Assembly: GCF_008330225.1 (NCBI RefSeq)
Contig: NZ_CP042466.1
Coordinates: forward strand, 124,001-188,000
Reading direction: 5' to 3'
Length of the DNA: 64,000 nt
Source of the DNA: Geobacter sp. FeAm09
GTDB taxonomy: Bacteria; Desulfobacterota; Desulfuromonadia; Geobacterales; Pseudopelobacteraceae
Positions 1-7,374 of this stretch are shown here, in pieces. Within the stretch, counting starts at the first letter, position 1, and each line of letters begins with the position of its first letter. Position numbers and translations under genes: made by a program. The notes beneath the pieces are model-generated. The model saw only the letters and a program-made list of their open reading frames with translations. It did not search any database and was not told where the DNA came from.

Positions 1-905
1 ATGATGCCGATGCCGCCGACCAAGAGGGAGATGGAGGCGACCGCGCCCAAGAGCAGGGACATGGCCTTGGAGGACTGCTCGGCCACGGCCAGGATCTCGG
101 AGAGATTGCGGGTGGAAAAGTCCGGTTCCTTGCTGCCGGTGATGCGGTGCCGCTGCTTGAGGAGTTCGTTGGCCTCGTCTTCGGCCTTGCTCAGGAGGGC
201 TTCGCTCCTGGCCTTTATCATGACCGCCCCTACGGTGTTGGGGAACTGGGAGCCGACCAGTTTGCGCTGGGCCGTGCGCAGCGGCACGAAGATCACATCG
301 TCCTGGTCGGTCCCCTGGGGGGATTGCCCCTTGCGCTCCAGAAGGCCGACCACGGTGAAGGGGACCTTTTTGATGCGCACCATCTTGCCCACCGGATCGG
401 TGGAGCCGAACAGGTTTTCGGCCACGGTCTGGCCCAGCAGGCAGACCTTGGCGGCGCCGTCCACGTCCTGCTGGCCGAGGCTGCGGCCGCTGGTTGCCGG
501 CCATTCGCGGATGTCGAACATCTCCGGCGTGGTCCCGATGATGATGGTGGACCAGTTCATGTTGCCGTAGACCACCTGGGCCGTGCTGCGCACCGTGGGG
601 GCGGCGGTCTCCACCGAGGGGCATTCGGCCATGATGGCCTTGACGTCGTCGCTGGTCAGGGTCTGGCTGGCGCCGCTGCCGATGCGGATGCCGCCGCTGG
701 TGGTGGAGCCGGGGATGACCAGGATGATGTTGCTGCCGATGCTGGCGATCTGCTGGGAGATGACGTGGCGCGCCCCGGCCCCCACGGCCATCATGGCGAT
801 CACGGCCGCGATGCCGATGATGATCCCCAGCATGGTCAGAAATGAGCGCATCTTGTTGGTGCGCAGGGCCCGCAGGGCTATTTTCAGGGTTTGGAGAAGG
901 TCCAC
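1..905 (-). CDS. ABC transporter permease, MacB/FtsX type (3' end outside window)
   Basis: This is the membrane subunit of an exporter whose ATPase and adaptor lie just upstream. Reading the minus strand from a GTG at 905 gives an uninterrupted frame of 301 codons to the window edge. It opens with a short cytoplasmic stretch (DLLQTLKIALRALRTNKMRS), a first membrane helix rich in Ile/Gly/Ala, and then a large periplasmic region with the SIGSNIILVIPGS and VGLLERKG segments typical of MacB periplasmic core domains. A second hydrophobic stretch begins at the edge. MacB proper has the ATPase fused; here it is a separate gene, as in YknXYZ or LolCDE-type systems. The GTG is the only reasonable start: the TAG of the ATPase gene is in frame 11 codons upstream. 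The substrate cannot be read from the sequence. Confidence 0.85.
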   Translation of the reverse strand, partial: MDLLQTLKIALRALRTNKMRSFLTMLGIIIGIAAVIAMMAVGAGARHVISQQIASIGSNIILVIPGSTTSGGIRIGSGASQTLTSDDVKAIMAECPSVETAAPTVRSTAQVVYGNMNWSTIIIGTTPEMFDIREWPATSGRSLGQQDVDGAAKVCLLGQTVAENLFGSTDPVGKMVRIKKVPFTVVGLLERKGQSPQGTDQDDVIFVPLRTAQRKLVGSQFPNTVGAVMIKARSEALLSKAEDEANELLKQRHRITGSKEPDFSTRNLSEILAVAEQSSKAMSLLLGAVASISLLVGGIGI

Positions 906-938
906 GTATGCATTATCCCGCTCGCGGGAATCCCAATC

Positions 939-1628
939 CTACGGATTCGCCTTGGTATCGCCGATGATCGTACCGTCGCGGAAGGTGATCCTGCGTCCGG
1001 CATAGGCGGCCACATCCGGCTCGTGGGTGACCATGATGATGGTGATGCCGCGCCTGTTCAGGGCGGTGAACAATTCCATTATCTCCTCGCTGGTGGCACT
1101 GTCCAGGTTGCCGGTCGGTTCGTCGGCCAGAATCACCGCCGGGGCGTTGACCAGGGCCCGGGCGATGGCCACCCGCTGTTGCTGCCCCCCGGAGAGCTGG
1201 CTGGGGTGGTTGTTTTCCTTGCCCCCGAGGCCGACCTGTTCCAGGGCCGCCAGCGCCTTTGGGCGGCGTTCCTTCGTGGACAGGCCGGCATAAACCAGGG
1301 GCAGCTCCACGTTTTCCACCGCCGGGGTACGGGCCAGCAGGTTGAACCCCTGGAAGACAAAGCCCAGCTTCCTGTTGCGGATGGCGGCCAGCCGGTTGGG
1401 ATCCATGCCCGCCACATCGAGGCCGTCCAGCAGGTAATTTCCCGAACTGGGGCGGTCGAGGCACCCCAGGATGTTCATGCAGGTGGACTTGCCGCTGCCC
1501 GATGCGCCCATGATGGCCACGAACTCACCCTCGGCCACACCGAAGGAAATGCCCCGCAGCGCCTCGAACTGCTGGTCGCCCATGGTGAACACGCGGCGGA
1601 TATCCCTGAGGGAGATGACCTCGCCCAT
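939..1628 (-). CDS. ABC transporter ATP-binding protein (MacB/LolD type)
   Basis: This 229-residue ATPase powers the adjoining permease. It shows all the nucleotide-binding motifs in order: Walker [10 protein letters not shown] near residue 42, Q-loop, signature [15 protein letters not shown], Walker [14 protein letters not shown] and the switch His in MVTHEPD. The [13 protein letters not shown] stretch after Walker B is characteristic of the MacB/LolD/FtsE group. Length is normal for a free-standing subunit. It starts three bases after the adaptor gene's stop and is followed by the permease 33 bases later, so the three genes form one minus-strand operon. Specificity in this family is set by the permease and adaptor, so drug, lipoprotein or peptide export all remain possible. 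Confidence 0.93.
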   Translation of the reverse strand: MGEVISLRDIRRVFTMGDQQFEALRGISFGVAEGEFVAIMGASGSGKSTCMNILGCLDRPSSGNYLLDGLDVAGMDPNRLAAIRNRKLGFVFQGFNLLARTPAVENVELPLVYAGLSTKERRPKALAALEQVGLGGKENNHPSQLSGGQQQRVAIARALVNAPAVILADEPTGNLDSATSEEIMELFTALNRRGITIIMVTHEPDVAAYAGRRITFRDGTIIGDTKANP

Positions 1629-1631
1629 GGT

Positions 1632-2837
1632 TTAGAAACGCGGTCCCATGGGAGAGCCGCCGCTCTTCTTCCTGGTATCGCCCCCCACCTGTTCGACGAT
1701 GACCGCGTCGCCCTCCTTCAGCCCCCCTCCCGTCAGCTCGATGCTGCCGGCGTCGGAGATACCGGTAGTGACCTTGACGGGAACCGGCTTGTTTTCCTTG
1801 AGGAGATAGACCTGTTGCCCCCTGTCCCGGCGTTGCCCCTTACCCCCTTCCGCCGGTGTGGGGCGTTCGCCCCGGGCATCGCCTTCCTTCGTCTTCGGCT
1901 TGAAGCGCAGGGCGGCCGGGGGGAGTTTGAGGATGTTGTCCTTGCGGGCCACCTCGATGGAGACGTTGGCGGTCATGCCCGGCTTGAGCTTCAGGTCGCC
2001 GTTGTCCACATTGACCACCACGACGTAGGTGACCACGTTCTGGGTGATGACCGGGGCGCTGCGGATCTGGACCACCTTCCCCCTGAAGGTCTGCTCCGGG
2101 TAGGAATCCACCGTAAAGGAGGCGTGCTGGCCGAGGGTAATGCGGCTGATGTCGGCCTCGTCCACGCTGACCTCGATCTGCATCTTGGTCAGGTCCTGGG
2201 CGATGGTGAAGAGGGTCGGGGTCTGGAAGGAGGCCGCCACGGTCTGCCCCACATCCACCGCGCGGGAGATGACGGTGCCCTCCACCGGCGAGCGGATGAC
2301 CGAGTAGTTCAGGTTGGTGCGGGCCTGCATGAGCGCCCCGCGGGTCTGGACCACACTCCCCTCGGCCGCCTTGATCCCGGCCTTGGCCGATTGCCATGCG
2401 GTCTCGGCCACATCGTAATCGCTCTGGGAGATGATACCGTCGGCCAACAGCTTGTTGTTGCGCTTCATGGTCCGTTCCGCGTCGGCCAGCGTGACCCGCG
2501 CCTTCATCAGACTGGCCTCGGCGTTGCGGTAATTCCCCGCGGCCTGCTCCACCGCGGCCCTGAAGAGCGACGGGTCGATCTCGGCAATCGGCTGTCCCTT
2601 TTTGACCCGCGAATTGTAATCCACGTAGAGTTTCTGAATGGTGCCCGACACCTGGGTGCCGACCTGGACGGTGATGACGGCGCTCAGGTTGCCGGTGGCC
2701 GACACGGCTGCAACGATGGCTCCCCGTTCGACCCTGGCGGTTCGGTAGCCGATCTCGGGCGTACGCTTGAGAAAAAAGAAGGTCGCGATACCGGCCGCGA
2801 GCAGGATGGCCGCCAGGATGAGGAGATATTTTTTCAT
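1632..2837 (-). CDS. HlyD/MacA-family periplasmic adaptor subunit
   Basis: This 401-residue membrane fusion protein bridges the inner-membrane ABC subunits to an outer-membrane channel. It has an N-terminal signal anchor (MKKYLLILAAILLAAGIATFFF), a lipoyl-like half motif near residue 50 (VQVGTQVSGTIQKLYVDYN), a coiled-coil hairpin region of roughly residues 85-170, the second lipoyl half (NLNYSVIRSPVEGTVIS), then beta-barrel and membrane-proximal domains. I chose the ATG at 2837; a longer in-frame reading starts with TTG at 2921 but puts 28 non-signal-like residues ahead of the signal anchor. The ATG overlaps the stop of a 23-codon ORF (2834-2905) in an ATGA arrangement, which hints at translational coupling. 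No outer-membrane factor gene lies next to it. Confidence 0.92.
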   Translation of the reverse strand: MKKYLLILAAILLAAGIATFFFLKRTPEIGYRTARVERGAIVAAVSATGNLSAVITVQVGTQVSGTIQKLYVDYNSRVKKGQPIAEIDPSLFRAAVEQAAGNYRNAEASLMKARVTLADAERTMKRNNKLLADGIISQSDYDVAETAWQSAKAGIKAAEGSVVQTRGALMQARTNLNYSVIRSPVEGTVISRAVDVGQTVAASFQTPTLFTIAQDLTKMQIEVSVDEADISRITLGQHASFTVDSYPEQTFRGKVVQIRSAPVITQNVVTYVVVVNVDNGDLKLKPGMTANVSIEVARKDNILKLPPAALRFKPKTKEGDARGERPTPAEGGKGQRRDRGQQVYLLKENKPVPVKVTTGISDAGSIELTGGGLKEGDAVIVEQVGGDTRKKSGGSPMGPRF

Positions 2838-2905
2838 GCCGGTCTCTTTCGCTTTGCAGGCAGCAAGCCGGGGTGAAATGCCGTTGGTGCTCGAACCGGC
2901 ATCAT
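2834..2905 (-). CDS. candidate 23-residue leader ORF coupled to the adaptor gene
   Basis: A tiny ORF begins with tandem ATGs at 2905/2902, nine bases after a perfect GGAGG (2915-2919). Its TGA overlaps the adaptor gene's ATG by ATGA. The predicted peptide is basic at its end (AKRKRPA). The GGAGG here is stronger than the AAAGAGACC in front of the adaptor ATG, so ribosomes may reach that gene by coupling. No homologue is recognised; it could equally be a fortuitous frame under an unusually placed Shine-Dalgarno for an in-frame TTG start at 2921. Confidence 0.35.
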   Translation of the reverse strand: MMPVRAPTAFHPGLLPAKRKRPA

Positions 2906-2924
2906 AGCAGATTACCTCCAAAAG

Positions 2925-2959
2925 AAAAGCCCCCTGTCCACAGGGGGCAGGGGGCTTTT
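2925..2959 (-). terminator. intrinsic terminator inside the leader of the ABC exporter operon
   Basis: The arms AAAAGCCCCCT (2925-2935) and AGGGGGCTTTT (2949-2959) are perfectly complementary. On the minus strand the stem is followed by CTTTTCTTTT, a usable U-tract. An alternative shorter stem (2929-2936 with 2941-2948) shares the left arm. It lies between the mini-ORF at 2979-3053 and the adaptor gene, so in the minus direction it would end transcription before the exporter unless read-through is allowed. Confidence 0.75.
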
Positions 2960-2966
2960 CGGAAAC

Positions 2967-2991
2967 GCCCGCCGCGGGTCACGCGGCGGGC
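2967..2991 (-). promoter_or_regulatory. leader hairpin with a stop codon in its loop
   Basis: A perfect 10-bp stem, GCCCGCCGCG (2967-2976) with CGCGGCGGGC (2982-2991), encloses a 5-base loop. The TGA stop (2979-2981) of the upstream mini-ORF falls in that loop, so a ribosome finishing the mini-ORF must open the hairpin. It sits directly before the terminator. Confidence 0.6.
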
Positions 2992-3053
2992 CGGCTAGGG
3001 CAACCCTCTTTGCAGTGGGATACCGGGCGAATCCTGAATCGTGCAGTCCACAT
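2979..3053 (-). CDS. candidate 24-residue leader peptide
   Basis: ATG at 3053 follows AAAGGAGAATCCGATT, an excellent ribosome-binding site nine bases away. The 24-residue product is basic, starts MWTARFRIRP and contains a C-X3-C pair (CKEGC) before a Pro/Ala end. It lies about 35 bases downstream of the predicted start of the promoter at 3096-3123, and its stop codon is in the loop of a strong hairpin just before an intrinsic terminator. This is the layout of a regulatory leader peptide. A free-standing small protein, perhaps metal-binding through the two Cys and the adjacent His, is the alternative. No family is recognised. Confidence 0.45.
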   Translation of the reverse strand: MWTARFRIRPVSHCKEGCPSRPAA

Positions 3054-3095
3054 AATCGGATTCTCCTTTCATATACGGGTAACAGGACTAATTTT

Positions 3096-3123
3096 ATCTT
3101 ATACGGCGTCGTAAAAATGTCAA
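3096..3123 (-). promoter_or_regulatory. predicted sigma-70 promoter of the ABC exporter leader
   Basis: On the minus strand TTGACA (3118-3123) is followed by a 16-base spacer and TAAGAT (3096-3101). Transcription would start near 3089 and give a leader of about 250 bases before the adaptor ATG, carrying both mini-ORFs and the terminator. Confidence 0.6.
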
Positions 3124-3131
3124 CTCAAAAA

Positions 3132-3809
3132 TTATTTGCGGTGGCAACTGCGGCAGAGCGATGAATCCTTTTGTCGCGAATAAACAAAGTAGTTGTAGGA
3201 GTTGTTCGCGTCAGAAACGTTTTTTGTGTTGTGCATATCGTGGCAGGTGGCGCAGGTAACGTACTTTCCCTCGAACAGGCCGCTTGCCACGGTAGTGGTG
3301 CCGTTGCCATCCTGCCAGAGCTCATTGGGAGGCTTGTAGTCATTCGGCTTTTCTTGGACGATTTTCAGATAATTGAAACCGATCGGGTGGTCGTTGCCGA
3401 GGTTGCTGCCAATCCCGACGCCTGTTCCGCCAAAGAGATCCGATTTCAAATTGGGATGGGTGTCGCTGGCGATAACCCCGTCATGGCAGGAAAGGCAGAT
3501 CTTCGTGGGGCCGACAACGAGGTCTTCGATGACGGCATCGAATGTGGGACTTACATAGGGGATGAAGCTCTTGTTTTGCGTCCCGGCCCAGAGCGCCGGA
3601 GGCGTCAGCGTGGTGCCGACCTCGGCATGGTGGGGCACATGGCAGTAGACGCAGATGCGTTCTTGGGCATCCTGCTGGGCCGAGTACATGTTCAGGTCAT
3701 GTTTTGACCCTTTAACGCCCGTCCCGGCCGCTTCTCCGCAAAAGGCCGCCCTGTCGTTCAGACATGCAAGGATTGACACGCATATAATGATGGTGATGGC
3801 TCTTTTCAT
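3132..3809 (-). CDS. tetraheme c-type cytochrome family protein
   Basis: The 225-residue product has a Sec signal (MKRAITIIICVSILACLNDR, with a likely Ala-X-Cys/Gly region after it) and four CXXCH heme-attachment motifs: CVYCH, CLSCH, CATCH and CRSCH, the last three residues from the C terminus. Extra His residues (HH after CVYCHVP, DHPIGFN, HDMH) can act as distal ligands. The spacing and the GTKICLSCHDG and CATCHDMHN contexts resemble the doubled-CXXCH/cytochrome c3-like families common in metal-reducing bacteria. It should be periplasmic or outer-surface and take part in electron transfer; partner and potential cannot be inferred. ATG 3809 was chosen because the signal peptide begins there; an ATG at 3845 in frame would add 12 residues. 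It is the only gene here that looks respiratory. Confidence 0.85.
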   Translation of the reverse strand: MKRAITIIICVSILACLNDRAAFCGEAAGTGVKGSKHDLNMYSAQQDAQERICVYCHVPHHAEVGTTLTPPALWAGTQNKSFIPYVSPTFDAVIEDLVVGPTKICLSCHDGVIASDTHPNLKSDLFGGTGVGIGSNLGNDHPIGFNYLKIVQEKPNDYKPPNELWQDGNGTTTVASGLFEGKYVTCATCHDMHNTKNVSDANNSYNYFVYSRQKDSSLCRSCHRK

Positions 3810-4112
3810 GACATCCGTGACGGCCTTTGGGAAGTTGCTGCTCATCTGCAAGAGGCGGGCCGTTGGTGGCAAAGAATGCGGCTGCCCGGGCATATTCCAT
3901 TAACCTGTCAGAAGCCATGGACCTTTCCCCCTACGTGGGTGGCCCTGATCTGTTCAAAGTCTGTTCTCCCGTTGCGCATGCAGTCATATCACCGGCATCC
4001 TGGTGGGGAGACACCCGCCAAATAACCAACCGACCTTGACATGCCGCCGGTTTCGGATTACAGAAATGAATAGCTGCTATTACAACCGCGATGGTTCTCA
4101 GGAGTACAAGGC
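3810..4112. other. divergent intergenic region (about 300 bp)
   Basis: This separates the cytochrome gene (minus) from the cobalamin operon (plus). I see one good promoter toward the plus strand (4036-4064) and nothing else convincing. I looked for a cobalamin riboswitch (B12 box) and for a GEMM-type cyclic dinucleotide riboswitch, which often precede such genes in Geobacter, and found neither. Confidence 0.5.
4036..4064 (+). promoter_or_regulatory. predicted sigma-70 promoter of cbiF-cbiG-pdxA
   Basis: TTGACA (4036-4041), a 17-base spacer and TACAGA (4059-4064). It lies about 50 bases before the cbiF start, with AGGAG at 4099-4103. Confidence 0.55.
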
Positions 4113-4892
4113 ATGTCACCACAGGTTTCTTTCGTCGGCGCGGGACCGGGGGCCGCCGACCTCATCACCATCCGCGGGGCGCGGCTCTTGCGCCATGCCG
4201 ACGTGGTCGTCTATGCCGGCAGCCTGGTGGACCGGGAACTGGTCCGCCGCTATGCCGCCACGGCGGATGTGTACGATTCGGCCGGCATGACCCTCGACCA
4301 GGTCGTTGCCGTGATCATGGAGGCGGTCGCGGCGGGCAGGAGCGTGGTGCGGCTTCACACCGGCGACCCGTCGATCTACGGTGCCATCCAGGAGCAGATG
4401 GAGGCCCTGGATCACCTGGGGGTGGCGTACCTGGTGGTGCCCGGCGTGACCAGCGCCTTTGCCGCCGCCGCCGCCCTCAAACAGGAACTGACCCTTCCGG
4501 AGGTGTCCCAGACGGTGATCTTCACCCGCATGGAGGGGCGCACGCCGGTGCCGGAACGGGAACGCCTCAGCCGGATCGCCGGCATCGGTGCCACGCTGGT
4601 GATCTATCTCTCGGTGGGCATGATCGATCGGGTGGTGGAAGAGCTTCTGGCCGGGGCCTACACCCCGGAGACCGCCGCCGCCGTGGTCTGCCGCGCCTCC
4701 TGGGAGGACGAACTGGTCATCGAGGGCACCCTGGCCGATATCGCCGCCAGGGTCCGGGAGGCGGGCATCGACCGCCAGGCCCTGATCATTGTCGGCGATG
4801 TGCTGGCGGCGCGCCGCGAAGGGCTCAAGGCAAAGTCGCTGCTCTACGATGACGGCTTCTCCCACGGTTTTCGCGGCAGCGCCATAGGGTGA
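4113..4892 (+). CDS. cbiF: cobalt-precorrin-4 / precorrin-4 C11-methyltransferase
   Basis: This enzyme methylates C-11 of the corrin precursor using S-adenosylmethionine in cobalamin synthesis (CbiF in the anaerobic route, CobM in the aerobic). The 259-residue protein shows the SAM-dependent tetrapyrrole methylase signatures: VSFVGAGPGAADLITIRG at the N terminus, YAGSLVDREL, RLHTGDPSIYGAIQEQ and PGVTSAFAAAAAL, and the C-terminal VGDVLAAR. Length is standard. Because the next gene is cbiG, which is found in the oxygen-independent pathway, CbiF is the better name. It starts after AGGAG with eight-base spacing and ends one base before cbiG. The other cobalamin genes must lie elsewhere. Confidence 0.93.
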   Translation: MSPQVSFVGAGPGAADLITIRGARLLRHADVVVYAGSLVDRELVRRYAATADVYDSAGMTLDQVVAVIMEAVAAGRSVVRLHTGDPSIYGAIQEQMEALDHLGVAYLVVPGVTSAFAAAAALKQELTLPEVSQTVIFTRMEGRTPVPERERLSRIAGIGATLVIYLSVGMIDRVVEELLAGAYTPETAAAVVCRASWEDELVIEGTLADIAARVREAGIDRQALIIVGDVLAARREGLKAKSLLYDDGFSHGFRGSAIG

Positions 4893-4893
4893 C

Positions 4894-5970
4894 ATGCGCG
4901 TCGCCGTGATCGCCATAACCCGCAACGGGGCGCAGTTGGGGCAACGGTTGCGGGGGGGGCTGCCCGCAGCGGAACTGCATGTTTCCAGCCGCTATGCCGG
5001 GCAGGCCGGAACGGTCAGGCGATTGTTCGACCCTGCCGACCTGAAGGCGCTGGCCGCCTCACTCTGGAAGGAGTACGACGGGTTCGTCTTCATCATGGCC
5101 GCCGGCATCGTGGTGCGCATGATCGCGCCGCTTCTGGAGTCCAAGGAAACCGACCCGGCCGTGGTGGTGATGGACGACGCGGGCAAATTCGCCATCTCGC
5201 TCATCGCTGGCCATCTGGGCGGCGCCAACGAACTTGCCGAGCGCTGCGCCTTCATCGCCGGGGCCCGGCCGGTCATCACCACCGCCACCGACGTCAATGG
5301 TCTCCCCTCCTTCGACCTTCTGGCCAAGGAACAGGGGTGGGTGATCGACGACATCGGCCGGGTCAAGGTGCTCAACCGGCTGCTCCTGGACGGCGAGGAG
5401 ATCGCCGTCGTCGATCCCACGGGGAAGACGCGCTGCTGGTTGTGCGGCCGTGGCAAGGCCTCCTTTCACGACACCTTTGCCGAGGCCATGGACAGCCCGG
5501 CCCGGGGCTTCCTGTTCGTAACCAACCGACACCTCCCGCCCCAGACCCAGCCCGGCAACCTGCTGATCCTCCGCCCCAGCAATCTGGTGCTGGGCATCGG
5601 CTGCAACCGCGGCACCTCGGTGGATGACATCGACGCTTTCGTTACGGCCCAGCTCAAGCGGATCTTCCTCTCCCGCAAGAGCGTGCGGCTGGTGGCCACG
5701 GTAGCGGTCAAACGCGACGAGGAGGGGCTCATCGCCTTTGCCGAGCGCCTGGGGGTTCCCCTGGCATTTTTCGGGAGCGACGAATTGAATGCCGTTGCCG
5801 TCCCGTCGCCCCCCTCGCCCCATGCCATGGCGGCCGTCGGTGCCTCGGGGGTGGCGGAACCGGCGGCCATACTCGGTTCGGGCGGAGGCCGGCTGCTGCT
5901 GAAGAAGGTCAAGTCGGAGAACGTCACCCTGGCGGTGGCCGAGATGGAGGAGGGGGAACCCCATGTCTGA
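4894..5970 (+). CDS. cbiG: cobalt-precorrin-5A hydrolase
   Basis: CbiG opens the delta-lactone ring of cobalt-precorrin-5A and releases the two-carbon fragment, the step that allows ring contraction in the anaerobic B12 pathway. The 358-residue product has the CbiG N-domain (DGFVFIMAAGIVVRMIAPLL, AGHLGGANELAE, VITTATDVNG), the middle region and a C-domain starting VLGIGCNRGTS with SAGxK-like features degenerated to LSRKSVRLVATVAVKRDEEGL. Length matches the three-domain form. It follows cbiF by one base (TGACATG) and overlaps pdxA by eight bases, so the three genes are translated as one unit. Its presence indicates that the organism makes corrin by the cobalt-early route. Confidence 0.92.
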   Translation: MRVAVIAITRNGAQLGQRLRGGLPAAELHVSSRYAGQAGTVRRLFDPADLKALAASLWKEYDGFVFIMAAGIVVRMIAPLLESKETDPAVVVMDDAGKFAISLIAGHLGGANELAERCAFIAGARPVITTATDVNGLPSFDLLAKEQGWVIDDIGRVKVLNRLLLDGEEIAVVDPTGKTRCWLCGRGKASFHDTFAEAMDSPARGFLFVTNRHLPPQTQPGNLLILRPSNLVLGIGCNRGTSVDDIDAFVTAQLKRIFLSRKSVRLVATVAVKRDEEGLIAFAERLGVPLAFFGSDELNAVAVPSPPSPHAMAAVGASGVAEPAAILGSGGGRLLLKKVKSENVTLAVAEMEEGEPHV

Positions 5971-6961
5971 AAAAGCCCTGATAGCGATCACCATGGGTGA
6001 TCCCTGTGCCATCGGGCCGGAGATCATCGTCAAGGCGCTGGATAATCCCGGGATTGCCGCGGGGTGCACGCCCCTGGTCGTCGGCGACAGGACCGCCCTT
6101 GACCGGGCGGTGCAGGTCTGCGGTTCACGGCTGGAGATCGTCGAAATCGCGGAGCCCGAGGAGGCGCGCCGGGTGCCGGAGGGGGCTGTGCCCCTCATGC
6201 CGGTTTCCCGCCTGCCCGAGGGCGATGTGCAGTACGGCAAGCCCACGTTGGCCGCGGGCGATGCCGTCTACCGCTATATCTGCACGGCGGCGCGCCTTTG
6301 CCTGGCGGGCCGGGTGGCGGCCATGGCCACGGCCCCCATCAACAAGGAGGCCATGAACCGCGCCGGCCATGCGTATCATGGCCACACCGAACTTTTGGCC
6401 GAACTGTGCGGGGTTGACGATTACGTGATGATGCTGGCGGGGGATGTGCTCCGGGTCAGCCTGGTGACGATCCATGAGGCGCTTCGTGCCGTTCCGGCCC
6501 TGGTTACCAGGGACCGGGTGCTGAAGACGATCCGGGTTACGGCGGACGGGGTGCGGCGCCTGACCGGCAAGGCGGCCCCGCGCCTGGCGGTGCTGGCGCT
6601 CAACCCCCACTGCGGCGAGGGGGGGATGTTCGGCAACGAGGAGGATACCGCCATCACGCCGGCCATCGAAGCCGCCAACCTCGAAGGTATCGATGCCCAG
6701 GGGCCTCTTGCGGCGGATACCCTCTTCCATTTCGCGCAGCAGGGCCTGTACGACGGGGTGGTGGCCATGTACCACGACCAGGGCTTGATCCCGCTCAAGA
6801 TGCTCCATTTCGACGACGGGGTAAACATCACGCTGGGATTGCCGATCATTCGCACGTCGGTGGACCACGGCACGGCTTATGGTCTGGCGGGGACCGGTAC
6901 GGCCTCGGAGATGAGCCTTGTGGCGGCTGTCAGGATGGCTATGGAGATGGTAAAGGAATGA
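5963..6961 (+). CDS. pdxA: 4-hydroxythreonine-4-phosphate dehydrogenase
   Basis: PdxA oxidises 4-phosphooxy-L-threonine with NAD in the DXP-dependent pyridoxal phosphate pathway. The 332-residue protein begins with ITMGDPCAIGPEIIVKAL (family: TMGDPAGIGPE), has the GHTELLAE metal-site region near residue 140, NPHCGEGGMFGNEE near 215, MYHDQGLIPLKML near 270 and the GTAYGLAGTG C-terminal signature. Full length, strong GGAGGAGGGGG site. The Cys in MGDPCAIG replaces the usual Ala. Its location at the end of a cobalamin operon with an overlapping start is unusual; PdxA2-type paralogues acting on other hydroxy acids exist, so a second function is possible, but all key residues fit ordinary PdxA. Confidence 0.9.
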   Translation: MSEKALIAITMGDPCAIGPEIIVKALDNPGIAAGCTPLVVGDRTALDRAVQVCGSRLEIVEIAEPEEARRVPEGAVPLMPVSRLPEGDVQYGKPTLAAGDAVYRYICTAARLCLAGRVAAMATAPINKEAMNRAGHAYHGHTELLAELCGVDDYVMMLAGDVLRVSLVTIHEALRAVPALVTRDRVLKTIRVTADGVRRLTGKAAPRLAVLALNPHCGEGGMFGNEEDTAITPAIEAANLEGIDAQGPLAADTLFHFAQQGLYDGVVAMYHDQGLIPLKMLHFDDGVNITLGLPIIRTSVDHGTAYGLAGTGTASEMSLVAAVRMAMEMVKE

Positions 6962-6987
6962 AGGTGGGGGATCGAAGGGGAACCGTA

Positions 6988-7025
6988 ACGCAAAAACCCC
7001 GCCGGCACCGGTGGGGTTTTTGCGT
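6988..7025. terminator. bidirectional terminator between pdxA and flgM
   Basis: Perfect 13-bp arms ACGCAAAAACCCC (6988-7000) and GGGGTTTTTGCGT (7013-7025), with a 12-base loop. A/T runs inside the arms let it work for both converging genes. Confidence 0.9.
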
Positions 7026-7309
7026 CAGTCCGTAAAGACGTTCAGCATCTTGGCGGCCACATCCTTGCCGCTGATATTGTAGGTGCCGGCCGCCAACTGG
7101 TCCCTGATGGAGGTGACCTTTTCCCAGCGGATCGTCTCTTCGGCAGGAGCGGCGGACAACAGCTTCCCCGTGGTGGCCGACAGTTCGACGCTGAAAGCGT
7201 CTCCCTCGTCCTGCGGCGAGGTGGCGTCGGCGCTCTTCTGTGAAGATACACCCTTCAGATTTTTACTCTGCGGCCTGGCCAGGGCTTGAACACCGGTTTC
7301 GATTTTCAT
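7025..7309 (-). CDS. flgM: flagellar anti-sigma-28 factor FlgM
   Basis: FlgM binds and holds sigma-28 (FliA) until the hook is finished, then is exported. The 94-residue protein has a disordered, polar N-terminal half (Ser/Lys/Gln rich) and the conserved C-terminal part: ELSATTGKLLSAA, then EKVTSIRDQLAAGTYNISGK and DVAAKMLN. The 'R-x2-K-V-x2-I-R-x-Q-(I/L)-A-x-G-T-Y' pattern is diagnostic. AGGAGG precedes the ATG by five bases. It is isolated from other flagellar genes here; the next gene downstream is convergent pdxA. Confidence 0.87.
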   Translation of the reverse strand: MKIETGVQALARPQSKNLKGVSSQKSADATSPQDEGDAFSVELSATTGKLLSAAPAEETIRWEKVTSIRDQLAAGTYNISGKDVAAKMLNVFTD

Positions 7310-7374
7310 GCGGCCTCCTCAACACATACTCTTCTGCTCTTATTAGATTACATCGGCAGAGGAGGGGCAAAGCT

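Noticed and set aside
891-2876. A 661-codon plus-strand frame opposite the ABC exporter genes
   Set aside because: Same antisense composition pattern; the minus strand holds an intact operon with all family motifs.
3900-4112. A cobalamin riboswitch or GEMM cyclic-dinucleotide riboswitch in the divergent region
   Set aside because: No B12-box-like sequence and none of the conserved GEMM blocks in the right order on either strand.
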